NCBI RefSeq assembly: GCF_000226115.1
Contig: NC_016457.1
Location: forward strand, 3,968,001 to 4,032,000
Length of the DNA: 64,000 nucleotides
Source: Thermothielavioides terrestris NRRL 8126
Lineage: Eukaryota > Ascomycota > Sordariomycetes > Sordariales > Chaetomiaceae
Direction of reading: 5' to 3'
The notes under the pieces were generated by a model. That model searched no databases. It had not been told where the DNA came from and saw only the letters and a list, made by a program, of their open reading frames with translations. Position 1 is the stretch's first letter, and each line of letters opens with the position of its first letter. Positions 22,453 through 32,235 of the stretch are shown in pieces. The position numbers and the translations under genes were made by a program.

Positions 22453-24180
22453 ATGTCGAGGCAAGAAAGGCCAATAGTTGCGTCTGTCGAGGACGCCGAC
22501 GAGTCTGGGAACATCATCGCGGGAACGCACCGCTACGCATCGTCGGTTGCCCCGAGCAGTCCAGCCAAAGAACAACCCAACACTGGGCGAGCGAGGAAGG
22601 AGAAGACGAGGAAAGGTTCTTCCTCGCCGGTAACCACGAGCGTCGTCACCGACTCCGACTCGACGGTGCATCCGCGGAGAGACACACTCAAAAAGCCGAG
22701 CAAGGACCGCGACAAGTCAGTTTCGAGCAGCAAAAAGGCGCTCATGACTGCCTCACGACCGCCGGTCAAGCATGCGAAGACAACACCGAGCATGTCAGGA
22801 CGGGACCATGATTCGGTCTACTACGGGGTTGACCCAACCGTCGTCACCTCGGCAACCTCCCGTCCCCGGGCTCAGACCTCACGACCTTCGAGCCTCTACG
22901 GCCCTACGAGACCACCGCCTTCCAATGCGCGATTCTATGCAAGTCAACCGCCCGGCTCTTCCTTGCCTACCTCATACCCTCCCCCTGTGTGGATGGGGCC
23001 GGGGCCGCCGGGGCCAGGACCTGGCCCACTGCCACCGTTCGGCCCGCCGTCGCCCGCGCCTTTAATTATGCAGCAGCCGCTGCCGCCGTCCGACTACTAT
23101 GCCCGCCCTCTTGAGTCTCGATTTTCCGTTCGGCCGCAGTCCGCAATGGGATTCCGGCCGCCTCCACACGCGATTGAGTTCGACGACTATGAAGAATCTG
23201 TGAATAGAGCGCTAGCCCGGCGGCCATCCACGACTCGGAAAGCCTCCAAATTTGAGGACGACAGGAAGGCGATGCCTCCCCCTCCCCGCAGGCCTTCCTC
23301 TGCCCGCCCGACCGCACTCGCCTTCCGCCCTCCGCCATCCACGCCGGTCAGGCGAAAGGTCGATCTCGAGGATCAAGATGCTGATCTGGACGACCCCCTC
23401 TTCCGTGACCTCTCGCCACTCGCACCCGGGAGTTACGAGTATTCCTCGCCGTTCCCTTTCCAGCCGCGTCCAAGCTTTGGCGACCTCGGATATGATGGGC
23501 CGGACTACCACACCGAGGTAGCTACCAAAGGGCGCCGGCGCCATTCGTACTACGGCGGTCAGTCGGCATCTTCCGGTAGCGCTTACGAGGACAAAATGCG
23601 ACAGGCCGCCCGCTACCAGGATGATGTCGTAGGCGGGCCAAAGATGCCGTTGACGGCGGAGACCCTCCGAAAGGCAGGCAGGAGTGGTGCGAGCAGTAGA
23701 TCCACCAGGAGCTCGGGAAGCCACGATGAGAGCGACTACCGGCAATCGGCAACCACTCGGACCACGAGGTCGACCGCGCCCAATGACGAGGACTTCACCG
23801 TCCGCGTGAAGGGGAGCGCGGTGCTCAAGATTGGCAACGCAGAGATGCAGTGCGAGGATGGGGCCGAGATCAACTTCAGCTCTCGGAGCGGCAACGCCGA
23901 GATCCGTACGGCCAGCGACAGGTCATCTTACATGGATCACGACGATCGCCGGACCAGGGTGGACTTCCCCACGTCACGAGCCCGCGCCACTTCGCGCGCA
24001 AAGTCGCGCGCGAGGTCGCGCGCCAGGTCGTTCTCGCGCCCCTCGTTTGCCCAGTACGATGTGGCGCCCGAGTACGACGCATACGACTCTTACGCGCCAC
24101 CACTACCGCCACCGTATCCCGAATACCCCTCGTCGTACTCGTCGCGGCTCGATGGTGGGTATTATCCCCCGCCACTGTAA
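22453..24180 (+). CDS. Conserved-looking fungal disordered protein, unknown function
   Basis: Single exon, 575 residues, starting MSRQERPIVASVEDADESG and ending in GGYYPPPL. The first half is basic and Ser/Thr-rich (RARKEKTRKGSSSP; DTLKKPSKDRDKS). The centre (about 150-220) is a Pro/Gly/Tyr-rich stretch (PPVWMGPGPPGPGPGPLPPF). Residues about 355-420 include RRRHSYYGGQS and AYEDKMRQAARYQDD. A compact segment at about 445-480 (FTVRVKGSAVLKIGNAEMQC) is the only part that looks folded. It is followed by Arg/Ser-alternating sequence (RARATSRAKSRARSRARS). There is no signal peptide, membrane span or catalytic motif. Codon use and the long intact frame support a real gene. The function is unknown; the RS-like tail could fit nuclear or RNA-associated roles, but that is a guess. 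Confidence 0.8.
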   Translation: MSRQERPIVASVEDADESGNIIAGTHRYASSVAPSSPAKEQPNTGRARKEKTRKGSSSPVTTSVVTDSDSTVHPRRDTLKKPSKDRDKSVSSSKKALMTASRPPVKHAKTTPSMSGRDHDSVYYGVDPTVVTSATSRPRAQTSRPSSLYGPTRPPPSNARFYASQPPGSSLPTSYPPPVWMGPGPPGPGPGPLPPFGPPSPAPLIMQQPLPPSDYYARPLESRFSVRPQSAMGFRPPPHAIEFDDYEESVNRALARRPSTTRKASKFEDDRKAMPPPPRRPSSARPTALAFRPPPSTPVRRKVDLEDQDADLDDPLFRDLSPLAPGSYEYSSPFPFQPRPSFGDLGYDGPDYHTEVATKGRRRHSYYGGQSASSGSAYEDKMRQAARYQDDVVGGPKMPLTAETLRKAGRSGASSRSTRSSGSHDESDYRQSATTRTTRSTAPNDEDFTVRVKGSAVLKIGNAEMQCEDGAEINFSSRSGNAEIRTASDRSSYMDHDDRRTRVDFPTSRARATSRAKSRARSRARSFSRPSFAQYDVAPEYDAYDSYAPPLPPPYPEYPSSYSSRLDGGYYPPPL

Positions 24181-26786
24181 CGGAGACGCGCATCCAACGA
24201 CCTGGAAGTGGGCGGGACGACAGCTGGTCCTGTATGCTGGCGGCGAATACTTAACGAAGTTGATGAAAACTCTTATGATGATGGATAGGGCCATGGATTT
24301 TCTAATCTGAGCGATGATGTTAATGACGTCTTTTGGAAATTTTTCGTGGACATAACGGCCGACATTCATGACTCTTCCTTTCTTTTTTTTTTTTTTCTTT
24401 TCTTTTTTTTTTTCTTTTTCCTCTTTTTGTGGTATCTATCCGGTCCTACTTGATGAGCGTGCATTGGCTTTTGTTTCTTTTCTTCGTTTCTCTTGCTTAA
24501 TGTGCGTGGACGTTGTCACGTTTTAGCCCCGTTCTGCCACTGGTGGCACGGGTCAGCGCGGACATATGAGGCACTGGCAGTTTCTGTTTCTTTATACCAC
24601 TTTTTGGTCTGTTCGTTTACTGCACCTTGTTCCTCTTCGGTGGGATGGCTCTTGTTGTACCCTATGGTGCCAAAACATGGCGGCCCGCGCTTCTTTTCTG
24701 CATCCATTGTCTTGAGTTGTTGTCAACGAGACAAAAGCGGATCTGATACCCTGGGCACTGGCATGGGAAAAAAGCAGCTCTCCCCCCCTCTAATAACTAC
24801 CAAACAGCCTGTTTTCGTCGACTGCTTGAGTTTCCTGTTCAAGGCTTCTGGGGTACTGGGAATTTGTATAGGAGGCTTTCTATCACTTGAGGGAAAGGAA
24901 GGGGGCTTTTGTTGCCTCAGTTTCTAGCCTGTTTGTCGTGCTCGCCTACCACAAGAGATTGACATCACATCCCTTGACGAACCATGTGTCCTTTACACAG
25001 ACACCTGGCTGCGCCGGGCATTGTCCTCGCTTCTCATCACACCCTACTGTGGGGATACCATGGCTGTGACAACTCTGCTCTAACAGCAAGTGATCTCAGA
25101 AATCTGATCTTGGCAGTTTGATGCTCGTATTGCCGTCTTCGCCTCACGTTTGTGGAAGGCGAGTCATCAACGGATTTGAATACGGAGGAGTTTACCGTCG
25201 ATCTACAGATATACTATCTCATCCCTCAAGCACACCCTGGTCCCCTCCCTCCCGGAGTGAGAGGCCATGAAATGTCGAAGCGCGAGAGGCCGAATGATGA
25301 CTTCCAACTCGGTCTTGTGGATAGGTTACTTGCACTAACTAGTCTTGGAAATGCAGAAGAGTCGAACAGCGAGAACAACAGACGACCAGTCCTGGACCGC
25401 TCTCGCTTAGGCCGGGCCGCGTCATTCGCTGGGCTCCGGCGACGCCGTGATACAGACCTGAGACGGCTATATCGGAGCTTGGCCTGGAAGAGGTTGTACA
25501 GGCATTCCAGCGTTGTGGTTGGCTATGCTGCGTGGAACAGAGGACGAGCTTATGATATGTGGCGTTCTAAGAGGTCCTTGCTGTGGTGGCCGAGACTCCG
25601 GCGGGACTCACGCTAACACGTGGAATGCACCGAGGGGAGGCCGGCCAGCGGAGGGGTGACAAGAGGACGGAAGTGAGTCAGTTGTTGGGTTGGCTGCAAA
25701 TTGGTTTGGTCCTCCGCGATGTTGAGAACAGCTCACACACCGTTTCTTTTATGCCTTTTTTTTTTTTTTTTTTCCTTCCGGTTTCGGATTCCCGCCTCGG
25801 CGCCTCGTCGGGGCAGGCTCCGGCCTACCCGTAACCTTGCCTCGAGCCTACCATATGTATCCGTATCCGTCAACTTTAGCTGTGCATGCCATTCCGTCGT
25901 TCTCCCGAATTGCCGCATTCCCATGCTGCAATAGCGGTCGCAATAGTGGTTGCGAGGCGGCGGGAACTTTTGCGCTGCCCTCATTAGCTTCACAATGCGC
26001 ATGTTCCGCTCTGGAAGTGTTCTGGAATCGGCTGTGTGCGGTAGCTGCAGTAACTGGGTCGTCCCGGGTGTTTCTGGTGGGCAATTAATTTCTGACGTGC
26101 CGGACACGGCAGTGGAGGATCCCCTCATGATTGTTAACTGTCAAGGGGTGATTTGGGGAGTGCCAGCCGAGAGCTCGCAAGTTAACGTTATCGTGGTGGG
26201 GCAGAATTTGGCCAAGCCCATTGGATGGTTGTGGTTGCTCGATGGTTGCTGGGCAATGAAGTGGGTTTGTTTACCGACGTCATCGTGCACAATGAGGATC
26301 GGTCAGGGCCAAGTGAGAGGGTCGCAAGAGAACAACCCCTGCTTGCGCGGTTGACTGAGCAATCCACAAGGCTGAGTCGAGTTCAGACTGGCTGCCTGCC
26401 AAGCGCCTGGTCTCTTGCGCTCATCTGTCGCGCCCAGCCTCTCTCTTTGGAGCAGGAACCAGCACCCCGCAGCCCGGGCCCCAGCCACCCTGTTTCTGGG
26501 TTAACCGGCTTCAACCACAACAGACAACCGCAGCAGCATCTTTCCTCTGTCGCTCAGTCAATCTAGCGGGTTATTGTGTTTGCAACTCGCGGTGGGAGAT
26601 TCGCGCCCGTACTCTCCTCTCGATCCCGACCAAGTCGCTTTTGTTTTTTTCGGTCGTATCCAATCCTTCAGCCATTGGGTCGACAACCTTGTCACTTCGC
26701 TTGGCTGGTTTGCCAGCAAAAACCAGCCAAGCGTCGCCGCTTGCCAACTTGTCACACAGAGAACACCGCAGCGATTAGGCATCACA
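24181..26786. other. Intergenic region with poly-T tracts
   Basis: Starts with the 3' flank of the preceding gene, including a long T-rich tract (24376-24430) interrupted by C. A second T run is at 25759-25773. A 154-codon plus frame (25152-25616) is open but has no recognisable pattern. The last few hundred bases are the promoter and leader of the gene starting at 26787. The frame of that gene extends upstream to 26574, but the Kozak-like ATG at 26787 starts the ordered part. Confidence 0.55.
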
Positions 26787-28190
26787 ATGCCTGCCATCAT
26801 CAAGAATCTCCTCCGCGCCCGATCCGATGCCGCATTGCTTGGCCCGCTCGCGGCGCGGTCGGTTCTCCTGGGCCGAGACCAGGCGGAGCCGCCGCGAGAC
26901 CCGGCAGCCGGCACGATCCATCCGCAGGACATCAACAACAATGCTGTCTTCGCCATTTTCGGCCTGATTGGCGCCGGTTTTGTCATAGTGGGCATCTGGT
27001 TCTTTTTCTGGGCGAAGAACGGAGGCTTCTACTTCAAAAAGGGCGACTGGGAGGACTACAAGTCGACCGTTCTCCGGCGCAAGGGACCCAACGGCACCGT
27101 CTACTCGAATGCGACACCCAGCACCGTCCTTGGCGGCGGCAGCGTCTACAAAGACGTGGAAGACGGAACTACCACCACCGGCGATGACCTGACCACCGTC
27201 GTCAGTGCGACGACGGGCATTACAGGCATCACCGGCGGCGTGTCCGATATCTCTGGTCGCGAGAAGCGGCGCAGGAAGCGAGAACAGAAGGAGCGCGAAA
27301 AGGAGCGCCGCCGCGAGGAGAAGGCACGTGAGAAGGAACAGCGCAAGAAGTCCCGCCGTAAGGTCGACGCCGACGGCATCGTCGTCGACGAGGAGGCGGA
27401 GGCCAAAGCCAAGGAGCAACTGCGCAGCTACCGCCATGAGAAGCCAGCCCGCGTGGGCGGCATGAACCGCGAGGCCGAGGGCTCCAGCTGGGACGGTTCC
27501 ACCAACCCGACCTGGTCGACCGCGAGTCCCAGCCAAGCCGGCGCCGCCCCTTCCACCGTCGACACCGGCAGCGACGTCACGTCGGATCTCATCAGCAACC
27601 GCCAGAGCACGCCTACCAACACGCCGACCAAAAAGGACGGCAAGGAGCGCACGGGAGGCGGCATCCGTAAGGTCTATTCCACCGCCGACAAGAACGCGAT
27701 GCGCGAGAACGAGCGCATCCGGGCCGAGGCGCGCCGCCTGCAAGAGAAGGGCCGCGCGGCGGCGGCGGCGGCGTCGTCATCCGCCCTCGCCCCCATCCGT
27801 CGCGACTTCAGTTTCATCCGCGGTGCCGACGACACCATGGCGCTGCGCCGCATCGACGAGGTGCCTACCGAGAGCGTCGTCAGCGGGGCCACCAACACCA
27901 CCACCGACGACGCGGCGGAGAAGCAACGCGCGCGCTCGCGCTCGCGACACCGGAGCGCCGCCCCGAGCGACTCGAGGGTGCCTGGCAGCTGGGCCGAGAG
28001 CGAGGCCGGCGGCAGCGACCTCGGCACCAAGGTGTACCGGCACTCGCACCACATCCCGACGGCGGCGAGCTCGGTGACGGGCACGTCGGTGACCGACTTC
28101 GCGTACGCGGAGGAGAAGCGGAAGAAGAGGGGCGGCGCGGGCGCGAGGAGGCACAGGGATCGGGGCGGGGAGGAGGAGCGTGCCGCGTGA
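26787..28190 (+). CDS. Single-pass membrane protein with basic coiled coil, unknown function
   Basis: 467 residues from ATG 26787 (context ATCACAATGCC). I preferred this start to the upstream one at 26574 because the extra 71 residues look non-coding. Residues 52-75 form one hydrophobic span (AVFAIFGLIGAGFVIVGIWF) followed by FFWAKNGGFYFKKGDW, which suggests a cytosolic juxtamembrane segment with conserved aromatic residues. Residues about 157-192 are almost entirely Lys, Arg and Glu (REKRRRKREQKEREKERRRE), a charged single helix or coiled coil. The remainder is Ser/Thr/Ala-rich with a second Arg/Glu helix (NERIRAEARRLQEKGRAAA, about 312-330) and an RSRSRHRS patch. There is no cleavable signal. 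It resembles a type of fungal membrane protein without assigned function; I cannot name it. Confidence 0.8.
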   Translation: MPAIIKNLLRARSDAALLGPLAARSVLLGRDQAEPPRDPAAGTIHPQDINNNAVFAIFGLIGAGFVIVGIWFFFWAKNGGFYFKKGDWEDYKSTVLRRKGPNGTVYSNATPSTVLGGGSVYKDVEDGTTTTGDDLTTVVSATTGITGITGGVSDISGREKRRRKREQKEREKERRREEKAREKEQRKKSRRKVDADGIVVDEEAEAKAKEQLRSYRHEKPARVGGMNREAEGSSWDGSTNPTWSTASPSQAGAAPSTVDTGSDVTSDLISNRQSTPTNTPTKKDGKERTGGGIRKVYSTADKNAMRENERIRAEARRLQEKGRAAAAAASSSALAPIRRDFSFIRGADDTMALRRIDEVPTESVVSGATNTTTDDAAEKQRARSRSRHRSAAPSDSRVPGSWAESEAGGSDLGTKVYRHSHHIPTAASSVTGTSVTDFAYAEEKRKKRGGAGARRHRDRGGEEERAA

Positions 28191-30455
28191 GAGGTTTGAG
28201 TCTCTAGAGACTCACGAGGGGGAGAAGCAAAGCAAGGGCTTTTCCGTAGGCAGGCGTTTGTGGCGACCGCCAATGGGCATGTTGTATGGATGATGGGGCA
28301 TGGAATGATGGCGGTCATGGTCTTCACGTAGAGCACGGCGGACAGCTGGTTGGACGAATGTGTTTACATCATGTACGGAACTACGAAACTACGAATCATA
28401 TATGCTTATTCCCCTTGCGCAACTTTCCAACCCGTTGTCGGCGCCGGCGGGTGAAGATATCTGGGTGGTGAGTTTGCGCTCTGATCAAACGTCTGGATAG
28501 GAATTGAGTTGTCGTGTAGGCGGCCAAGGTATTCGTGTCCGGCCGGTGTGCTCACTCATCCATCCCTGGAAGGCTGGTCGAGTCGACTCGGGATCCTGGG
28601 CGCAGATCCGGGACCGGCCGGCCCGGTCGGAGCGGCCACCGAAGCCTAGTGCGTTGGGCACCTCGATTTAGCTAACTACCTCCCAGCTGGAAGCGGCTTC
28701 GTTGCTTAGAAGTGATACAAACCGGATTTTGCAATGTGCGGTCCTTCCAATGTAGAGGCGTCTCCTACACACTGGGCACCGAAACTCGCGACCGAAACAG
28801 CATGCCCGACCTTACGTTGATCCAAAGGTACTGTACAAATGTACAAATAGAATGGGATTCGAATGATCCTTGCATCGGTGACGACAGTTGTTCGCAACGG
28901 TCGGGATAACCTGATGTTCCTGTCGCGCAATCCCATACCTTCGTGTTCATGCGAACCTGAACCGCATTTCACATTTCGCAGGCGAGGAGCATTATGGCGT
29001 GTCCAGCTTAACCAACAGCTGCTCCCGTCTTGCTGTTTCGCTGGATCATAAGATTGCGGGCCGTTGCAGCCAGACAAGGTCATCCGTCGCAGCGGCTCGA
29101 AACAAGCCGATTATGGGCTCTGATACGCCTCTCTGGTGCTGTCTCTGAAACTCGGCCCAACCCCTTCCTCCAGGGCAGAGCTGAGGAGCCCCGCCGGAAA
29201 TCCAGGCCCAGGCAGCGGGCGGTTTATGGCACCCGGCCCAGGCGCATGCTCGGTGCAGGCGAGACCGGACTCGGAGCGCAGAGGCAACGAATATTCAAGA
29301 TGGGATGGGAACAACGAGAATTAAGTAGCGCACACACCGCCACCTACCGCCGCAAGCAGCGAAAGCGAACTTCGGGAATGGAACTCATGTAGTTAACCGG
29401 AACGGTAGGCGGCCATCGGAGGTCCCAATCCGTTCCGGTCGAATGTTGGCTGCCCCGCCCTTGGCCCGGTCCAAGTTCCAGAGTGGCTGAGAGATCAGCC
29501 AACCGTCCCACCCAGTGCCATAGTTATGCCACTGAGACCCAGCTGGCCAGCAGGCGCATCCCTTGCCCGAGACGCTGGCTCATGCCCCGCCACTCATCTG
29601 ATGATGAGTTAACTTGCTTAGTTAGCACCCGATCCTGGCTACGCTATGCGCGTCTCGGACCGCTGATAGCCCGCCAACTAAGCGTGGTACCGCTGTTGCT
29701 TGCGGAACTCTCCAGCGCATTCGTTGCCTGGCCTGCGCCAGCCTGGGGTCTTCATCATACCTAACTACCTGATCATCTGTATCGTTCGCTACGCAACCGG
29801 GTAGTTATCATCCATCCTTCCACTTCATTCCTCACATGTCCAGCGCGCATGCATCTGTATGTACTCCGTACACCCTCCTTCTTCACTTGACTTTTCTTTT
29901 CATCCTCTTGGTGATTTTGTTTCCTTCGCGCATCTCAACGAGCGGGCGGTGCCTTCCTCTTGATCATCCTGTTTCGCTGCTTTCGTCATCCATCCACTCG
30001 GCTTCTCTTGGCAGCGACTCTTCCCCGCGAGCGTGACACACCGACGCCCTGATCGCCCACCTGAGCGTCTCCCGACGGTCCGGGACTTCGAGAGTCTCAC
30101 AAACGAGCCGCAGCCAGCGACCAGCCACACGCGATAAACTTTTCCAGCAACACAAACAAGCATCTTCCTCTCGCCCGCCTCATCACGTCTTTTTTAACTG
30201 TTCCCCGAAATCCGAATCTGGTACCGGGTGCTTGCTATCTTGCCTCGCTTGAAGCAGCGGAGCGATAGTTAACCGCCACACGCTGCACGCTGCCGGGATC
30301 GCACGTCCACGGTAGCGTGGCTGGACGGGAATCTGGCTTGAGGGTTTTCCTGGCGGTCGCGTGAACACCCGCTGCCTGGCAGCGGTCGCCACTCGATTCG
30401 TCGTCCGCATTCCGAGGTCGAAGAAGCTTGTCCGGAACGCTTATCGTCCTCCAAC
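28191..30455. other. Intergenic region; long pyrimidine-rich leader of ssh4
   Basis: Contains the 3' flank of the membrane-protein gene and the promoter of ssh4. Around 28,575-28,640 there are overlapping GC palindromes (GAGTCGACTC; GGACCGGCCGGCCCGGTC). From about 29,870 the plus strand is C/T-rich. A 66-codon upstream frame (29836-30036) and an ATG-rich stretch (ATGTCC, ATGCAT, ATGTAC) precede the ssh4 start, so upstream-ORF control is possible if transcription begins that far up. No gene seen. Confidence 0.5.
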
Positions 30456-32091
30456 ATGGCCGACTACAGCCCTGGCCTCAATGGCGTCGTCATCGGCCTT
30501 CTGTCGTCCTTCGGGTCGGCAATCCTGATCCTCTGCATCTTCCTCGCATTCTACTTCTTCCGATACACAGCATCCGGGCGCATATTCCTCGACCGGATCG
30601 GCCGGCCCGGCGAGTACGATGACGAGCAGGCGTTTGCGCGCGAGGAGGCCGAGGCCCTCGAGATGATGGATGATATCCAAAGGACCGAGTATCTAAGGGC
30701 CAAAGGTAGGTTGTCTTGGTATGCGCCCCTCCTTGGCGTCGAGCGGTTGCTGATTGGCGCTTGACAGCATTCATCGCTGCAAACCCTCCCGAGTCCGTGC
30801 CAACCGACATCTCGTTATCGCAATACCTGGCTATCCAAGAGAAGGGCGTGGCCGCGTGGGAGTTCGAGCCGGAGCTGGAGATCGCCAACTGCTTCGTCGA
30901 GGCCCGGACAGAGATCGAGTTCTTCGACTCCGAGTGCACCGTCATGAGCAACTTGCCTGTCCCCAAACAAAACGACGTTTATTACTGGGAGGTAAAAATC
31001 TACGATAAGCCCGAGAACACGTTGTTGAGCATAGGCATGGCCACGAAGCCGTACCCGCTCTTCAGGTTACCAGGTAGGGCGAGATCATCTGACCCGCGGT
31101 TGGGCGAAACGAGGCTAACGAACAAGCAGGCTTCCACAAGGTGTCGGTTGCGTACCTCTCCAACGGCACCCGCCGCTACAACCAGCCGTTTGCTGCGACC
31201 CCGTATGGTCCGCAGATCGTGCAGGGCGACGTTGTCGGCGTCGGCTACCGGCCCCGGACCGGGACCATCTTCTTCACACGGAACGGCAAGAAGCTGGAGG
31301 ATATAGTCCACGGGCTGAAATCGCCCAATTTCTTCCCCGCAATCGGAGCCAACGGGCCGTGCGTCGTGCACGTCAATTTGGGCCAGGCCGGCTACGTCTA
31401 TCTCGAGGCCAACGTGAAGAAGTGGGGTCTCGCTCCCATGACCGGCTCCCTGGCGCCGCCGCCTCCCTACGGCGTCGAGGCCGACACCGTCCTTCTAGCG
31501 ACGGGATCCAAGGACGGTTTTACGAGCTCGCAAAGCCGCGGGCACCAATACAGCCACTCTGCTCAGCTTTATACCCCGGGGGCGAACGCTTCGGATCCCG
31601 GCCATACCCGTTCGAGGTCAGGAAACTACCGCGTCCTGCCGCCTACAAGCCCCGGCCCGCTCCGCAGCCCAACCGATATCTCGCTCGCCCACCTGATACC
31701 GACAGACGACAGTGGCGAGCCCAGCAGCAGTGCCGCGGCTCTGGTGCAGACCAGCCCGGATCACCACGACCGCCAGCAAACCCCTACCGTCGGGCTGGGG
31801 TTGCACGACGCCGACGGCCGCCCGCCTCCCGAGTACACCAGCCCGGATCACTCGGACGCCGAGAGCAACAGCCGGCGCAGCAGCTCCGAGAGCGAGAACG
31901 CACCTCTGATCCGTCTGACGCGAAGCCGCGGCGCGTCGTTAGCGACCGCGCGAGCGGACCACAGCAGGTCGACGCCGCCGGGCACGCGGGGTCCTCCCAG
32001 CCCGCCTATCCCGACCTATCAAGACGCCATCCGGCAGGGCGCCGGGCGCGCTAGGAGTCACAGTGCGAGGTCTGCAAGGGAGCAAAGGTGA
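30456..32091 (+). CDS. ssh4: SPRY-domain Rsp5 adaptor, Ssh4/Ear1 type
   Basis: Three exons (30456-30705, 30768-31073, 31130-32091) with 62- and 56-bp introns in consistent phase; product 505 residues. Residues about 9-35 are one membrane span (GVVIGLLSSFGSAILILCIF). A short acidic linker leads to a SPRY domain (about 115-250: DVYYWEVKIYDKP, LSIGMATKPYPLFRLPG, SVAYLSNGTRRY, VGVGYRPRTGTIFFTRNGK). The Pro-rich cytosolic tail carries PY motifs PPPPYG (about 294) and PPPEYT (about 416), which bind WW domains of Nedd4-type ligases. In yeast, Ssh4 and Ear1 sit in endosome and vacuole membranes and recruit Rsp5 to ubiquitinate cargo for multivesicular-body sorting. The order membrane span, SPRY, PY motifs matches that family fully. 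Confidence 0.9.
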
Positions 32092-32178
32092 TGAAACAAC
32101 CACTTGATTCATGCGTGCTTAAACCCTTCCGGCAGTGCCGACCTGAGCACGATGCTGGCACTCATTTTCCTTGTCCAA

Positions 32179-32235
32179 TCTCTCTCACTCCCGCTCTCTT
32201 CCTCTCTATCTCTCTCCCTCTCTCTCTCTCTCTCT
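32179..32235. repeat. (TC)n microsatellite in ssh4 3' flank
   Basis: Nearly uninterrupted CT dinucleotides ending in a pure run of about eight units, about 90 bases after the ssh4 stop codon. Confidence 0.85.

Noticed and set aside
25152..25616. 154-codon plus-strand frame with an Arg-rich end
   Set aside because: Arg-rich composition follows from local CG-rich sequence; no motif and no sign of introns or neighbours in phase.
26574..26786. Upstream in-frame ATG extending the membrane protein by 71 residues
   Set aside because: The added sequence has leader-like composition, and the ATG at 26787 has better context.
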